The notes beneath the pieces were generated by a model that saw only the letters and a program-made list of their open reading frames with translations, was not told the origin of the DNA and made no database searches. DNA of 38,596 bases from Stieleria sedimenti (GTDB lineage: Bacteria; Planctomycetota; Planctomycetia; Pirellulales; Pirellulaceae), in contig NZ_JANZKV010000101.1 of NCBI RefSeq assembly GCF_025060895.1, forward strand, positions 1 through 38,596. Direction: 5' to 3'. The translations under genes and the position numbers were made by a program. The first letter of the stretch is position 1; the number at the start of each line of letters is the position of its first letter. This document shows positions 16,701 to 24,568 of the stretch, one piece after another.

Positions 16701-19700
16701 CGGCATCGTTTGCGGCCTCGGCGCCTCTGCAACTTTTGACCGCATCGGTACTGGCCGTTGCGTTTGGGATTTCTGGAATCATCTACCTGTCGCGTTTGCA
16801 AACGTATGCGGCCTTGGGTTCGATATTGATCGCGGTTCTGGCCGGAGTCGCGCTGTGGGTCGGTCCGTCGGAACACTTGGCCGACCAAACGCTTGCGATG
16901 GCGTTGATGGCGTCAATCTTTGGTATCGCTTCGTGGTGCTTGCTGCCTGCGGAGCGTAGCGGGGCGGACGATGAAGACGGGGGGCAACGCGTCGGCATGG
17001 CGTGGGGATTCAACCGGTGTTGGGAGCATTCACCGTTGCCGTTGGTTTCGCGAGACCGAACATTGTGGACCAAGCCGCTGGCGCAAACGTCGGTCGTCGT
17101 GGCCGCGGCCGCGCTCGTCCCGCTGGCGATGCAGTGGGGGCAAACGCCGATCTGGATGGCGGTTCAACCGATTTTCCTGGCTTCGTTGGTGTGGTTGATC
17201 GCCACCTTCACTTACGGATTTGGCATACTCGGGGCATTGGATCAGGCGGCCAATTCATCTGGCCGTGATCGGGGCGCGATGCGATGCGATGCGATTGAAC
17301 GCCGATTGCTTTACTTGGCGTCCGTTCTGACGTTCGGTGTCGGCGTTCACTTGACCACGCAGACCACCACGCTGGCGATGCTGCCCGATCGCATCGCGAT
17401 GGCGTGGCACCTCGTCCTTGCCGCGGGGTTGCTGTTTGTCGGTTGGTGCGTGGCAACGGTGATTTCGATGCACTTGCCGGTTCCGACCGCCGGAGACGCA
17501 GAGGACTCGTCGAGGCGGCAGTCTCGGGAACTTTACAGCGCTTTGTTGCAACACCTTGTTGCGACGATCGGTGTGTTGGTTCTGCTCGGCGCCGTGATGC
17601 TGGGTCTGGCCGGAAACGATCTGTCGTTGCCGCTGGCCATTTCGTGCGGCATCCTGGTGGTCGTTTTTGCCTTGGCGGGTGCTACGTATCGAACACAGTT
17701 TGGCAGCTATCTGTCGCTGGCGTCACTCGGATTGGTGGTGGTCCATCTGGTCCTGTTTGCCCCAGGACTTGGCGACGCTGGTGGTTGGGGGCCGGACGCT
17801 GCGTTGGTCGCCGCGGCAAACTCGTTGCTCGGTTTGGTCCTGATCTTGATCGCAGTGGCCAGCTATCGAGCGGTGAGCCATCGATCGACCAGCCATCCGG
17901 CGGGCAGCGAGGCATCAGAAGCCTCCCGCGGGCGTCGCCTGCCGCCCCGTGTCTGGACGACGTTGCGGATGCCGCTTCAAGGCGATTCGTGGTCGTCGTT
18001 GTGGTTTCAGCCGCTGTGCCACGCCGCCCTGCTGTTTGCGCAGATTGGTGTCACGATCGTTTTGGTCCAGATCGTGTGGCAGGGCACATGGGCCGGATGG
18101 GCGATGCCGGGGTTTGTCACTTTGGTCATCGCGGGGTTGGTCTGTGCGATTGCTGCGAAGCTCTATGACAACGCGTTGTTGACCTACATTGCCGCCGCTC
18201 TCGTTGCGGCGAGTGTTTTTCCGTGGTTCCCAGCTGGCGGAGGGGCGGATCCGCGAGTGGGCGTCACCTGGTCGCTGATTGCGATCGTTTTCTGGGTGAT
18301 CGGCTATGGTTGCGAACGGCTGGGCGGAGTTGTGTCGGGACATCCGTCGAACAGCGTGCCCGATTTTCCGTTGGCTCGCCTTTACGAGCGTCCCCTGATC
18401 CGGTCGTCGGCGGTACTGGCGATCATCGCGATCGCTCAAAGCCTTTACGCGTGGAAGCTTGATTCGCCGACGGCTTCGCTGGTGCCGATGTTGGTCGCGA
18501 GCGGCATCGGCACGTTGACGCTGTTGCTCGGTGCCCGCTCGATGAATGTCTTGCATCGGTTTTCGCTTGGGCGTCTGCTGGTCTACTTGGCGTGTTTGGG
18601 GGTCACGGCGTGTGTGTTAGCGGTCGCTTCGACAAACGCCGGTGTGGTGTCGATCGGTCCAGCGGCCGCCTTAACAGCCTTGATCCTGTCGGGGGCCGGT
18701 TTGTTGACGATGGAGTGGGGGCGAATCGAGAGCGTGACGAAACCGCATCGGGCGGCCGGTATCTTGACGTTTGCGAGACCACTTTCCAACTTCGCAGTGG
18801 GACTTGCCATGGCGGCATCGCTGGCGGCTATCCTGACCGCGATCGGAACGGCCGGTTACGACGCAGGTCCGGTGCTGATCACGAGCTTTGCTCCTTGGTT
18901 GCAGCGTCTGGCATTGGGCCCGATCGCGTTGACGTTGACGTTGGCCGCGGTGGTGAGTTTGCTGACGGTCCGGACATCACGCAACGTGATCTGGTTGGAC
19001 GTGGCGGTGGTGCTGGGAAGCACCGGCCCGTTGTTGCTGGTCAACGAGGCGATGGGGTGGTCGGCAGCCTCGTTGATGTTCGTCGCGTTGATCGCGATGA
19101 ACGGTCTGGTCGTCATGGCTCGCCTGGTCAAGTTCGGATCACAGCGTGTCCAGTCTTGGTTGGGGCTCTCGGATGCCTGCTGTGAACGCTCGTTTTATCG
19201 CTGGCCGTTGGTGGTCGCGTCGGGCTGTTTGCTCGTGCAGTCGGTCAGTTTGCTGCTGATTCGTTCGGGCGTGGCGGAACCCGACCCGAACTGGAATTGG
19301 TTGTTGGGCGGCGGTTTGTGCGTCGCACTCTTTTTCCACGTCCTTTACCTGCGACCCCACGCCGCTCTGGTGCACTTGTTGATTGCCAGCACGGTGATCA
19401 GTTTTTTCGGAGCCTGCCTGAAACGCGGCTGGGACGTTACTCCTGATGTCGCGTTGTCCGTGATGGGGTTGGTTTGGGGGATGATCGCTGTTCTGCTCAA
19501 TCGCAGCGTCGGAAAACGCGTGTTGTCGATCATCCGATTGCCGATGACCGCGACCGAAGAGGCGGCGATGGAACGCGCGTTGGTCGGTTGGGCGATTGGA
19601 ATGACCGGCTTGGCCGTTGCAATCACGTTTCCGATCTTCCGAATCGTTCGTCCAGACTTTCCGAACTTGACGGTCACGTTGCTGTTCGCCTCGATCAGTT

Positions 19701-20890
19701 GCCTGTTGACGGGCGTGAGTTGGCGAAACGTCTACGCAACCATCGCGTCGGCAATTTTATTGCCGATTGGTCTGGTGGCGACCGTCGTCCTGTATGTCGA
19801 TCCGATGTTGTCACGAGACTTTGCCGCACTGGCGACCGCCGGATTCGCATTGGGCTATGTCGCGATCGAGTTCGGATTCCGGTGTCACGCGACTTCCAAC
19901 CACAGGGCGTCCGATGGCTCTCTGGACGACTATACGCGGGGAGTCAGCCGATCGTTGATCACGCTTTCCAATATGATCGCGTCGATCGCGGTCGTGATCA
20001 CCACGGCTTCGATGACGATGCTGAACCCGTCGCCGGTGTTTGCCATCGCGATGGCTTTGGTTGCGGCCAGTTGGTTGTGGATGGCTTGGGAATCGGGACG
20101 CGAGTTGTTGGTCTACTTGTCCGTTGCGGCACTCTTCGCGTCGTTGCTTTATCTGTGCACGTCGCTATTGGGAATCGCGTTTGAACGCAGCACCCTCGGG
20201 GCGTTTTCCGTCGTCGGATACAGCTTTCTGCTGTACGGGACCAATATACTGATCGGTCGCACGCAGAATCCGCGGGCCGGCGTGTTCTTGAATCCGACCT
20301 ATCACATGGCACTTCTTTCGCCGGTCGTCCTGATGCTGGTGACGCCACTGGACCAGAAGGGGGTGGCCGCGTTCACGTCTCTGGCGGCCGGTTCGTTCTA
20401 CCTGGTGGTTTCGCATCGCACGCACGCACGATGGACGGTGTACGTTGCCGCTGCCCTGTACAACTTGGCGATCTATCTTTGGATTCCGGAGGCCAAACAA
20501 TTGACCGGGCTGGCGCAGGTCTATGTGATTCCGGCCGCCGTCACGGTGTTGATCTTTGCCCAATTGCATCGCAAGGACTTGAAGCCGCGAGCGCTCAGCG
20601 GAATTCGTTCAGCCGCCGCGGGCGCCATCTTGGCGGTCTCGACGTTCGAGGTGTTCTTCCAGGACGACGCGGGGTTGACGCAGTTTATCGTCGTCCTGAT
20701 GCTCAGCCTGATCGGAATCGCGACGGGGATTTCGCTGCGGATTCGGCCGTTCGTTTCGATCGGGATCGCGTTTCTGGTGATCAACGTTCTGGGCCAGCTC
20801 GGGTTGCAATTTCACCGCGAAGGAGGCGTGATCCGAGCCGTGATCCTGATCGGCTTCGGCGTGCTCGTGTTGTTGGCCATGATCTTTTTT
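13420..20890 (+). repeat. About 18 degenerate protein-level repeats of a four-helix membrane module
   Basis: The alignment by eye rests on a recurring block: helix, then [Y/T]R..[L/V]..Y, then helix. It appears with a period of 325-475 bases from the end of the zinc-ribbon gene through the giant gene. Similarity is at protein level only; no DNA-level identity is seen, so the duplications are old. Confidence 0.65.
13753..13765 (+). promoter_or_regulatory. Stop/restart junction with Shine-Dalgarno-like GAGGT
   Basis: GAGGT at 13753-13757 overlaps the TAA at 13757-13759, which is followed by ATG at 13760 and ATG at 13763, all in one frame. The GAGGT is five bases from the second ATG, good spacing for reinitiation, so translational coupling of the two halves is plausible. 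Confidence 0.5.
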
Positions 20891-20956
20891 AACATCCACC
20901 GTGAACGCATCCTGCGTCGCTACCGCGGGTTTGTTGCCGACGAGAATTGGAGCTGA
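13760..20956 (+). CDS. Giant polytopic membrane protein of repeated multi-helix modules
   Basis: A 2398-residue protein, nearly all hydrophobic helices, probably 60 or more membrane segments; family unknown to me. It consists of about 17-18 degenerate modules of roughly 110-155 residues. Each starts with a short motif like RPL or YYSG, then two helices, a short polar turn with an Arg/Tyr (for example TRNYREPWLYI, SVYRTQLASY, ATYRTQFGSY, STRAYRVGVIY), then two more helices. Module starts lie near bases 13855, 14275, 14720, 15045, 15425, 15813, 16213, 16616, 17068, 17532, 18005, 18386, 18775, 19195, 19578, 19948, 20288 and 20598. Charged cytoplasmic-type linkers separate some modules. No enzyme motif is visible. 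The first helix completes the module begun in the upstream reading frame. Start is the ATG at 13760 or, with better ribosome-site spacing, 13763. Transport, scaffold or lipid-handling roles are all conceivable. Confidence 0.8.
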   Translation: MMNPLAIVIGLVFGVVSAAAFYGVSMITSGMFARPFYRTYSRVLIGICCVMLLAPGLRFLAASNPLVGAIGLAMTQYLAMAILGYGVYRFNRDFIKRVFLRRRTTTYFIFGTLAYATVVTLTFLHVAVGGTPSWAGHGHGLITSAHYGPLLVLLAVMVFDTDSRLKSLHNEPRRFSRFTFVGYAISFLGVSVSTVPFVADAFDRLSSMAVDSPWIQSVSSAEALLLAIGLYGWLVWRYESIPPLFLLLLAIIAEYHVLVTQWVLQGFGPESWGLASLPLFAGITLLDHYFSRWDQRKREADERRSIASDGAPDTMIESLRFATPFRVVQWGLAAALFGVTIGTHFYTPAVAPVWLGVTFAVYCVFFLLTSFVRQQPALIYLAGGLAGLAAFLGFAPAGGPVATVVLAGIGSLAGLMACVGERRGLKLCWRTPLVDVSMVASVWGIVLVFSRHILGADPYHFHAVGMLDGIALAGSMLGCIACALQYRSQLPMYVLMIAAVTLIPVWSAGLGLLAAIAATWLDHRFAAGRRVLVGDRVRGFDRVALPLADELPGLLSRPLSLGGIPLALLGLAISIVHVVQADFSGSVLLGAAIAASVLLLLTRNYREPWLYITGILATYFAVGAVAQGHWFTGWAANEALAGQMTILSAVSLLGWLVAGGSDWWCTAWLRRCAEEKEPSVVSNRAYYSGWLFHVTAVVALVPLVGNWGVWLRTDMPLWTMGSASLVAILFALAASVYRTQLASYCSLTALTLAVFSGMESAAWMAVQASTILAGLSLLAALVSCLGFKRLSDSGRSDQPSASWMVALSTLPAGGWGLWIRPLATYALVCSPIAVLASMHSDATWSLSHLWIRPAPMTFALASVTFLLSTRAYRVGVIYVTGVVLAFAAIHSAAQVGLNEGWFEMEGDGVHLLVGSVIAWSSCLIAATLTWAINRRLSRVDPSRESDLRANREFYGGILQHLALLLATSCLIGLSGKCFFDSASFAASAPLQLLTASVLAVAFGISGIIYLSRLQTYAALGSILIAVLAGVALWVGPSEHLADQTLAMALMASIFGIASWCLLPAERSGADDEDGGQRVGMAWGFNRCWEHSPLPLVSRDRTLWTKPLAQTSVVVAAAALVPLAMQWGQTPIWMAVQPIFLASLVWLIATFTYGFGILGALDQAANSSGRDRGAMRCDAIERRLLYLASVLTFGVGVHLTTQTTTLAMLPDRIAMAWHLVLAAGLLFVGWCVATVISMHLPVPTAGDAEDSSRRQSRELYSALLQHLVATIGVLVLLGAVMLGLAGNDLSLPLAISCGILVVVFALAGATYRTQFGSYLSLASLGLVVVHLVLFAPGLGDAGGWGPDAALVAAANSLLGLVLILIAVASYRAVSHRSTSHPAGSEASEASRGRRLPPRVWTTLRMPLQGDSWSSLWFQPLCHAALLFAQIGVTIVLVQIVWQGTWAGWAMPGFVTLVIAGLVCAIAAKLYDNALLTYIAAALVAASVFPWFPAGGGADPRVGVTWSLIAIVFWVIGYGCERLGGVVSGHPSNSVPDFPLARLYERPLIRSSAVLAIIAIAQSLYAWKLDSPTASLVPMLVASGIGTLTLLLGARSMNVLHRFSLGRLLVYLACLGVTACVLAVASTNAGVVSIGPAAALTALILSGAGLLTMEWGRIESVTKPHRAAGILTFARPLSNFAVGLAMAASLAAILTAIGTAGYDAGPVLITSFAPWLQRLALGPIALTLTLAAVVSLLTVRTSRNVIWLDVAVVLGSTGPLLLVNEAMGWSAASLMFVALIAMNGLVVMARLVKFGSQRVQSWLGLSDACCERSFYRWPLVVASGCLLVQSVSLLLIRSGVAEPDPNWNWLLGGGLCVALFFHVLYLRPHAALVHLLIASTVISFFGACLKRGWDVTPDVALSVMGLVWGMIAVLLNRSVGKRVLSIIRLPMTATEEAAMERALVGWAIGMTGLAVAITFPIFRIVRPDFPNLTVTLLFASISCLLTGVSWRNVYATIASAILLPIGLVATVVLYVDPMLSRDFAALATAGFALGYVAIEFGFRCHATSNHRASDGSLDDYTRGVSRSLITLSNMIASIAVVITTASMTMLNPSPVFAIAMALVAASWLWMAWESGRELLVYLSVAALFASLLYLCTSLLGIAFERSTLGAFSVVGYSFLLYGTNILIGRTQNPRAGVFLNPTYHMALLSPVVLMLVTPLDQKGVAAFTSLAAGSFYLVVSHRTHARWTVYVAAALYNLAIYLWIPEAKQLTGLAQVYVIPAAVTVLIFAQLHRKDLKPRALSGIRSAAAGAILAVSTFEVFFQDDAGLTQFIVVLMLSLIGIATGISLRIRPFVSIGIAFLVINVLGQLGLQFHREGGVIRAVILIGFGVLVLLAMIFFNIHRERILRRYRGFVADENWS

Positions 20957-21171
20957 ATCGGTCCTGCGTTAGGAACGAGATCGGCGTGATGCTGGGGGGG
21001 ATGAGTCTTTGCAGGAGGCGGATTGGGTGGTCAAAAAATTGGGTGGTCAAAAAATTGGGTGGTCAAAAAATTGGGTGTGTGGAGTGATTGGGGCAGCGAC
21101 GAGCAAGGTCGTTGTCGCCATCATTCTGCCTTCCACTGCACGCGTTTCATTGCACGCGTTGCATCCTGCAA
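20957..21171. other. Intergenic region between convergent genes with tandem repeat
   Basis: Separates the giant gene from the convergent esterase. It carries the 16-base tandem repeat at 21022-21077. No gene was found. Confidence 0.6.
21022..21077. repeat. 16-base tandem repeat, three full copies plus a partial
   Basis: ATTGGGTGGTCAAAAA occurs at 21022-21037, 21038-21053 and 21054-21069 without mismatch, followed by ATTGGGTG. It is intergenic, between two convergent stop codons. Confidence 0.95.
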
Positions 21172-22329
21172 TCAATCCGGACTTGCCACCTGGAACGTCT
21201 TGAGCAAGAAGTCGACTTGCATTTTGCGGATCTCGGGCTCAGAGAACTGTTGACCGCCGTGTCCAGCCCCCTCAATGACGTGCAGCGTGCTTTCGACCTC
21301 TGCCGCTTGCAACGCTTTGTGCAGCAATTCGCTTTGGTTGGGCGGTACAGTGCGGTCGTCGCTGCCGTGGATGATCAGGAACGGGGGATCGTCCTTGTCG
21401 ACATAGGTGATCGGGTTGACTCGTTTGATGCCCTCGGGTTTTTTCAGCACTTCCCCGCCGCCGAGTAGCTTTGATTCGGGCGAACCGTCGCGGTTGTGCG
21501 GCTCGTAACCGGGGGTGGTGACAAAGGTTTGGAAGTCGGTCGGTCCGTAGAGGTCCACGACCGCCTGCACGCGGCTGGATTGATCCGGCCAACCGCCGCT
21601 GCCTTCGAGTGCTTTGACCCCGCCGGAGGTTCCGAGCAGGGCGACCAGATGGCCACCGGCTGAGCTGCCGCCGACCGCGATGCGATCAACGTCGAGGTTG
21701 TACTTCGTCGCGTGGGCACGCAGGAAACGTATCGCGCACTTGCAATCCTCAATCTGAGCCGGGAACGCGGCTTCGCCGGTCAAGCGGTACTCGATCGTGG
21801 CTCCGACGAACCCGCTGCGTACCAGCGGAAGGACTTGGCGAACGCCACCGTCTTTTGTGCCGCCCTGCCATCCCCCGCCGTGGATCCAGACGTATACCGG
21901 CAGCGGCTTTTCAGACTTTTCCTTCGGCAACACCAGATGCATCGTCAGGTCACGCCCTCCGCCGGTGCCGAAAACGACGTCGCGCTCGACGGTGACATCG
22001 TCCGGCGTGTTCAGCCGACCGGCACTACGGCGATTCGTATTGGGGCGATTGGCGATTGGAAAATCCTCCCGAGTCAGCACGTCATCCCGATTTCGATCGA
22101 GACGCTGAAACAGCCGCGGTGGGCCTTTGAATTCGTCCTTGCTCACCTTGCCGTCCCGATCGGCATCTTCGCGACGCAGCACCTCGGCAAACGGAATCCG
22201 CGGAGATTGTGTTTGGGGTGATTGTGTTTGGGGCGTTTGCCCTTGGGGTGATTGTGCTGGGGCGTCAACAGCATCCGCTAATAAAACTCCCAGACACAGG
22301 GTCGTGGTCAGGACAGATTGTAGATTCAT
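21172..22329 (-). CDS. Secreted EF-hand esterase/lipase (BD-FAE-like alpha/beta hydrolase)
   Basis: A 385-residue exported hydrolase. A signal peptide (about 1-25) is followed by a Gln/Pro/Thr repeat linker and two EF-hand-like calcium loops: D55-A-D57-R-D59-G, and D78-R-N80-R-D82 ending at Asp89. The catalytic domain (about 110-380) has the oxyanion motif HGGGW (150-154), nucleophile Ser223 in GGSSAGG, Asp324/325 in HGSDD and His357 in GAGHGG. This matches the BD-FAE/carboxylesterase group seen next to polysaccharide-degrading genes in planctomycetes, where members remove acetyl or feruloyl groups. No sulfatase or glycosidase lies nearby, so the substrate is open. The ATG at 22329 begins the signal peptide. 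Confidence 0.9.
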   Translation of the reverse strand: MNLQSVLTTTLCLGVLLADAVDAPAQSPQGQTPQTQSPQTQSPRIPFAEVLRREDADRDGKVSKDEFKGPPRLFQRLDRNRDDVLTREDFPIANRPNTNRRSAGRLNTPDDVTVERDVVFGTGGGRDLTMHLVLPKEKSEKPLPVYVWIHGGGWQGGTKDGGVRQVLPLVRSGFVGATIEYRLTGEAAFPAQIEDCKCAIRFLRAHATKYNLDVDRIAVGGSSAGGHLVALLGTSGGVKALEGSGGWPDQSSRVQAVVDLYGPTDFQTFVTTPGYEPHNRDGSPESKLLGGGEVLKKPEGIKRVNPITYVDKDDPPFLIIHGSDDRTVPPNQSELLHKALQAAEVESTLHVIEGAGHGGQQFSEPEIRKMQVDFLLKTFQVASPD

Positions 22330-22900
22330 AGGTCATCCGTCGCTGCTCGCGACGCCGGAGAGTTCGTTGAAAGTAAATGGGTAAAGGTCGTCGTCGAGCG
22401 ATGGACCGAGTCAGAAACAGAGGTTGATACCCAATATAACTCCGGCCCGATGGGTTCGTGGTGCTGGAGGCGGCCATGAAATGCCACGGCATCACGACCG
22501 CATGCGTGCGCTTCCGAGACACTTGGATTCCCCTGCAGTCGATGCACTTCATTTGCGAGCCACCGCGATCTCGCCCAAGGCGAACTGGGCAAGGCAAAAG
22601 TAGACCAAAACAACGGCCGCGTGTCGAAAAAGTTGGGGGCCCCATTTTTCCATCGTCGTTTCATGAACGACCCGTCCGTGAAGTCGCGTGGTTGCCCAAC
22701 TGGCAGCGGTGTGGTGGACTCAGCTTGCAAGCAGGTCGGTAAGCTACCTTATCGCCACCAACGACGCGTGATTAGTAGGCTACGCCGCGCATCACACGGA
22801 TCGCACCCAGGAATTGCAGCAATCAAGCGGTACTTGGATAGAGATAAGATAGCTGTGCTCGACGGCGGTGGAGACATTCGGCATTTTCAATAAATGAATC
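22330..22900. other. Gene-poor region of 570 bases
   Basis: Overlapping small frames on both strands (for example 22326-22730 minus, 22458-22742 plus) have no family resemblance, no good ribosome sites and atypical composition. I call no gene. The part nearest 22330 should hold the esterase promoter. Confidence 0.45.
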
Positions 22901-23130
22901 ATGACCATTCAACTTCGAACTGAATCTCCATCTGGCAACGTGCAATTGCTAGCGGTGGAGCAATTCATTGACGTGCTTCGCAATTCGGAAGACGCTTATT
23001 GGCTGACTGGTACCGGCGAGATAGACCAATAAGCACGTCAGCAGGAAAGCGGATTCCAAATTCAGCATTCATGTTCAGTACAACTTTGAGGGTGTTGCAA
23101 AACTGGTGACGGTAACCTGCTGATCTGCAT
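22901..23130 (+). pseudogene. Decayed small gene, possibly immunity-like
   Basis: An ATG at 22901 opens 43 protein-like codons (starting MTIQLRTESPSGN, with LLAVEQFIDVLRNSEDAYW) ending at a TAA at 23030-23032. The reading then seems to continue in the next frame as HVSRKADSKFSIHVQYNFEG until a TGA near 23123. The two pieces together read like one frameshifted small soluble protein. The length and style recall polymorphic-toxin immunity proteins, but I cannot assign a family. It lies just upstream of the ankyrin gene on the same strand. It could also be a chance open frame. Confidence 0.3.
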
Positions 23131-23293
23131 TCCGATGAATTGGACGTTCTCGACGACGTCCTCATCTAAGGGTTCTTCGCGGATTTTAGTGGGTGCTCCC
23201 GGATACTCGGGGAAGGTTGTTTGAGGGACGGTCGCGGTGAAGTCGATGGCTTAACGGAAGACATGCGTGGTTTGATCAAAAAAGAGGGTTGCG

Positions 23294-23791
23294 ATGGTGT
23301 CGTTCGACGAGGTGTCACAAGCAAATGCATCCGGTGACATCGAGAGACTACAGGGCTATTTTGCGAGCGGTTTCGATGCGAACACGACGACAAAGATTGA
23401 GAAGTGGACGCTACTTCACAAAGCGTTGCTCTTGCCCCATGCGGCTACGAACCCAGATCTGATCGCACTGCTGATCGATTCAGGATGTCATGTGAATGCC
23501 GTCGATGCCAGTGGGAACACGGCACTGCACTATGCGGCAAGAAAGTGTGACGAGGCGTCCATTGGGATCTTATTGAGCTCCGGTGCGGACCCGAATGCGG
23601 TCAACAGTGAAGGCCGGACTCCCCTTCAGAAGCTCCTGGGGTCAGGGAGATATAGCGTTGAGACTGTCCAGGAATTCCTGCAACCAGGAGCTGATCCTGA
23701 TCTTGGCACGCCGGGCAATGCAAGGAAGCTTGCGTCGGCGCTAGAGGATTCAAAGGTAATCGAGTTGTTCGACAAACGAAAGCCGGATTGA
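23294..23791 (+). CDS. Ankyrin-repeat protein
   Basis: A 165-residue soluble protein without signal peptide or membrane helix. Ankyrin repeats are clear: WTLLHKALLL (about 36-45), DLIALLIDSGCHVNAVDASGNTALHYAARK (about 55-84) and ILLSSGADPNAVNSEGRTPLQKLL (about 91-114), with degenerate caps on both sides, about four repeats in all. GAGGG lies 5 bases before the ATG at 23294. Stand-alone ankyrin proteins of this size bind partner proteins, and in toxin loci they serve as immunity proteins. That role here is inference from the neighbouring decayed gene and the NADAR gene; no toxin is visible. Confidence 0.85.
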   Translation: MVSFDEVSQANASGDIERLQGYFASGFDANTTTKIEKWTLLHKALLLPHAATNPDLIALLIDSGCHVNAVDASGNTALHYAARKCDEASIGILLSSGADPNAVNSEGRTPLQKLLGSGRYSVETVQEFLQPGADPDLGTPGNARKLASALEDSKVIELFDKRKPD

Positions 23792-23909
23792 TGGACCTGA
23801 TCGGGGCAAGGTCCTGTTGGGCGGAGCGACGGCACTGCAGTGGGTTTCGTCAATTCGCGAGTTGGGTAAAAGCGATTCACATTTCTTCCAAAAATATTTT
23901 TCGGTTTGG

Positions 23910-24362
23910 TCAACGATCACATTCCTGTTTTCGCAGTTTGTCGCGTACTTCCATCAGGATTCGCCCGAGCATGTTCTTGCCGCTACCGTCGCCCCAGTAA
24001 GCGTCGTTCGTGGTGTGCTCGACGATTTTTGCTTGACCGGTCGCCAGCAACAACTCTCGAAGGTTGTCATGTTGAGTGAACTTGGCCATGACCGCATCTC
24101 GCATCACATTGTCTTTGATCGACTCCCAGTCACGCCGTAGTTGTTTCTTGCGATCTCGCCCCAGTCGAGCGGCGATCATCGGAGTCTTTGCCTTTCGCAC
24201 CTCTTCCCGATGACCTGCATCTCGGAACTTCTGCGCCTGAAAGTAGTGCTCGGATGTCGGCCAGCGTTTCCCTTTGAGCTTGATGGAGTACGCAGCGAAA
24301 TTTGAGAATTCGCCATATTCGTCGCTCACGCTGTAAAAGTTGATGACGTTTTGGTCTGACAT
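23910..24362 (-). CDS. NADAR-domain protein (YbiA-like)
   Basis: A 150-residue single-domain protein. Family signatures are FSNFAAYSIKLKGKRWPTSEHYFQAQKF (about 19-46, with the catalytic-region Glu in SEHYFQ), a central basic helix (RLGRDRKKQLRRDWESIKDNVM) and the C-terminal DAYWGDGSGKNMLGRILMEVR. YbiA-type members cleave the N-glycosidic bond of early riboflavin intermediates, and other NADAR proteins have been reported to remove ADP-ribose from guanine bases. Length is normal for the family. It converges with the ankyrin gene and is not next to riboflavin genes or a DarT-like toxin, so which activity applies is unknown. The ATG at 24362 is the natural start, with GGGGAC upstream. Confidence 0.9.
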   Translation of the reverse strand: MSDQNVINFYSVSDEYGEFSNFAAYSIKLKGKRWPTSEHYFQAQKFRDAGHREEVRKAKTPMIAARLGRDRKKQLRRDWESIKDNVMRDAVMAKFTQHDNLRELLLATGQAKIVEHTTNDAYWGDGSGKNMLGRILMEVRDKLRKQECDR

Positions 24363-24568
24363 GGCTGAGTCCCCGTGATTCGTTTTACCGCAAGTGTATT
24401 CCTGTCAGAGACAAATGCGGATTGGAGAGGTTCGGGTGACGTGAACCATTGACGAGTTTCTGTGTCGTAGACTGCCACCGCAGACCATGGGAGATTCCGT
24501 TAACCGCCGGCCAAGTTTAGGAGGGTGAAGAGTTCAACACGCAACCTGCTTTTCTTGCGCGACTGATG

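Noticed and set aside
21022-21077. CRISPR-like array
   Set aside because: The copies are directly adjacent without spacers and no cas gene is present. The same holds for 38366-38421.
22326-22742. Overlapping small frames on both strands upstream of the esterase
   Set aside because: Unusual composition, mutual overlap and no homology I recognise. They more likely reflect promoter and non-coding sequence.
22750-22900. Possible tRNA or small RNA in the gene-poor stretch
   Set aside because: No T-loop consensus or cloverleaf arms could be found.
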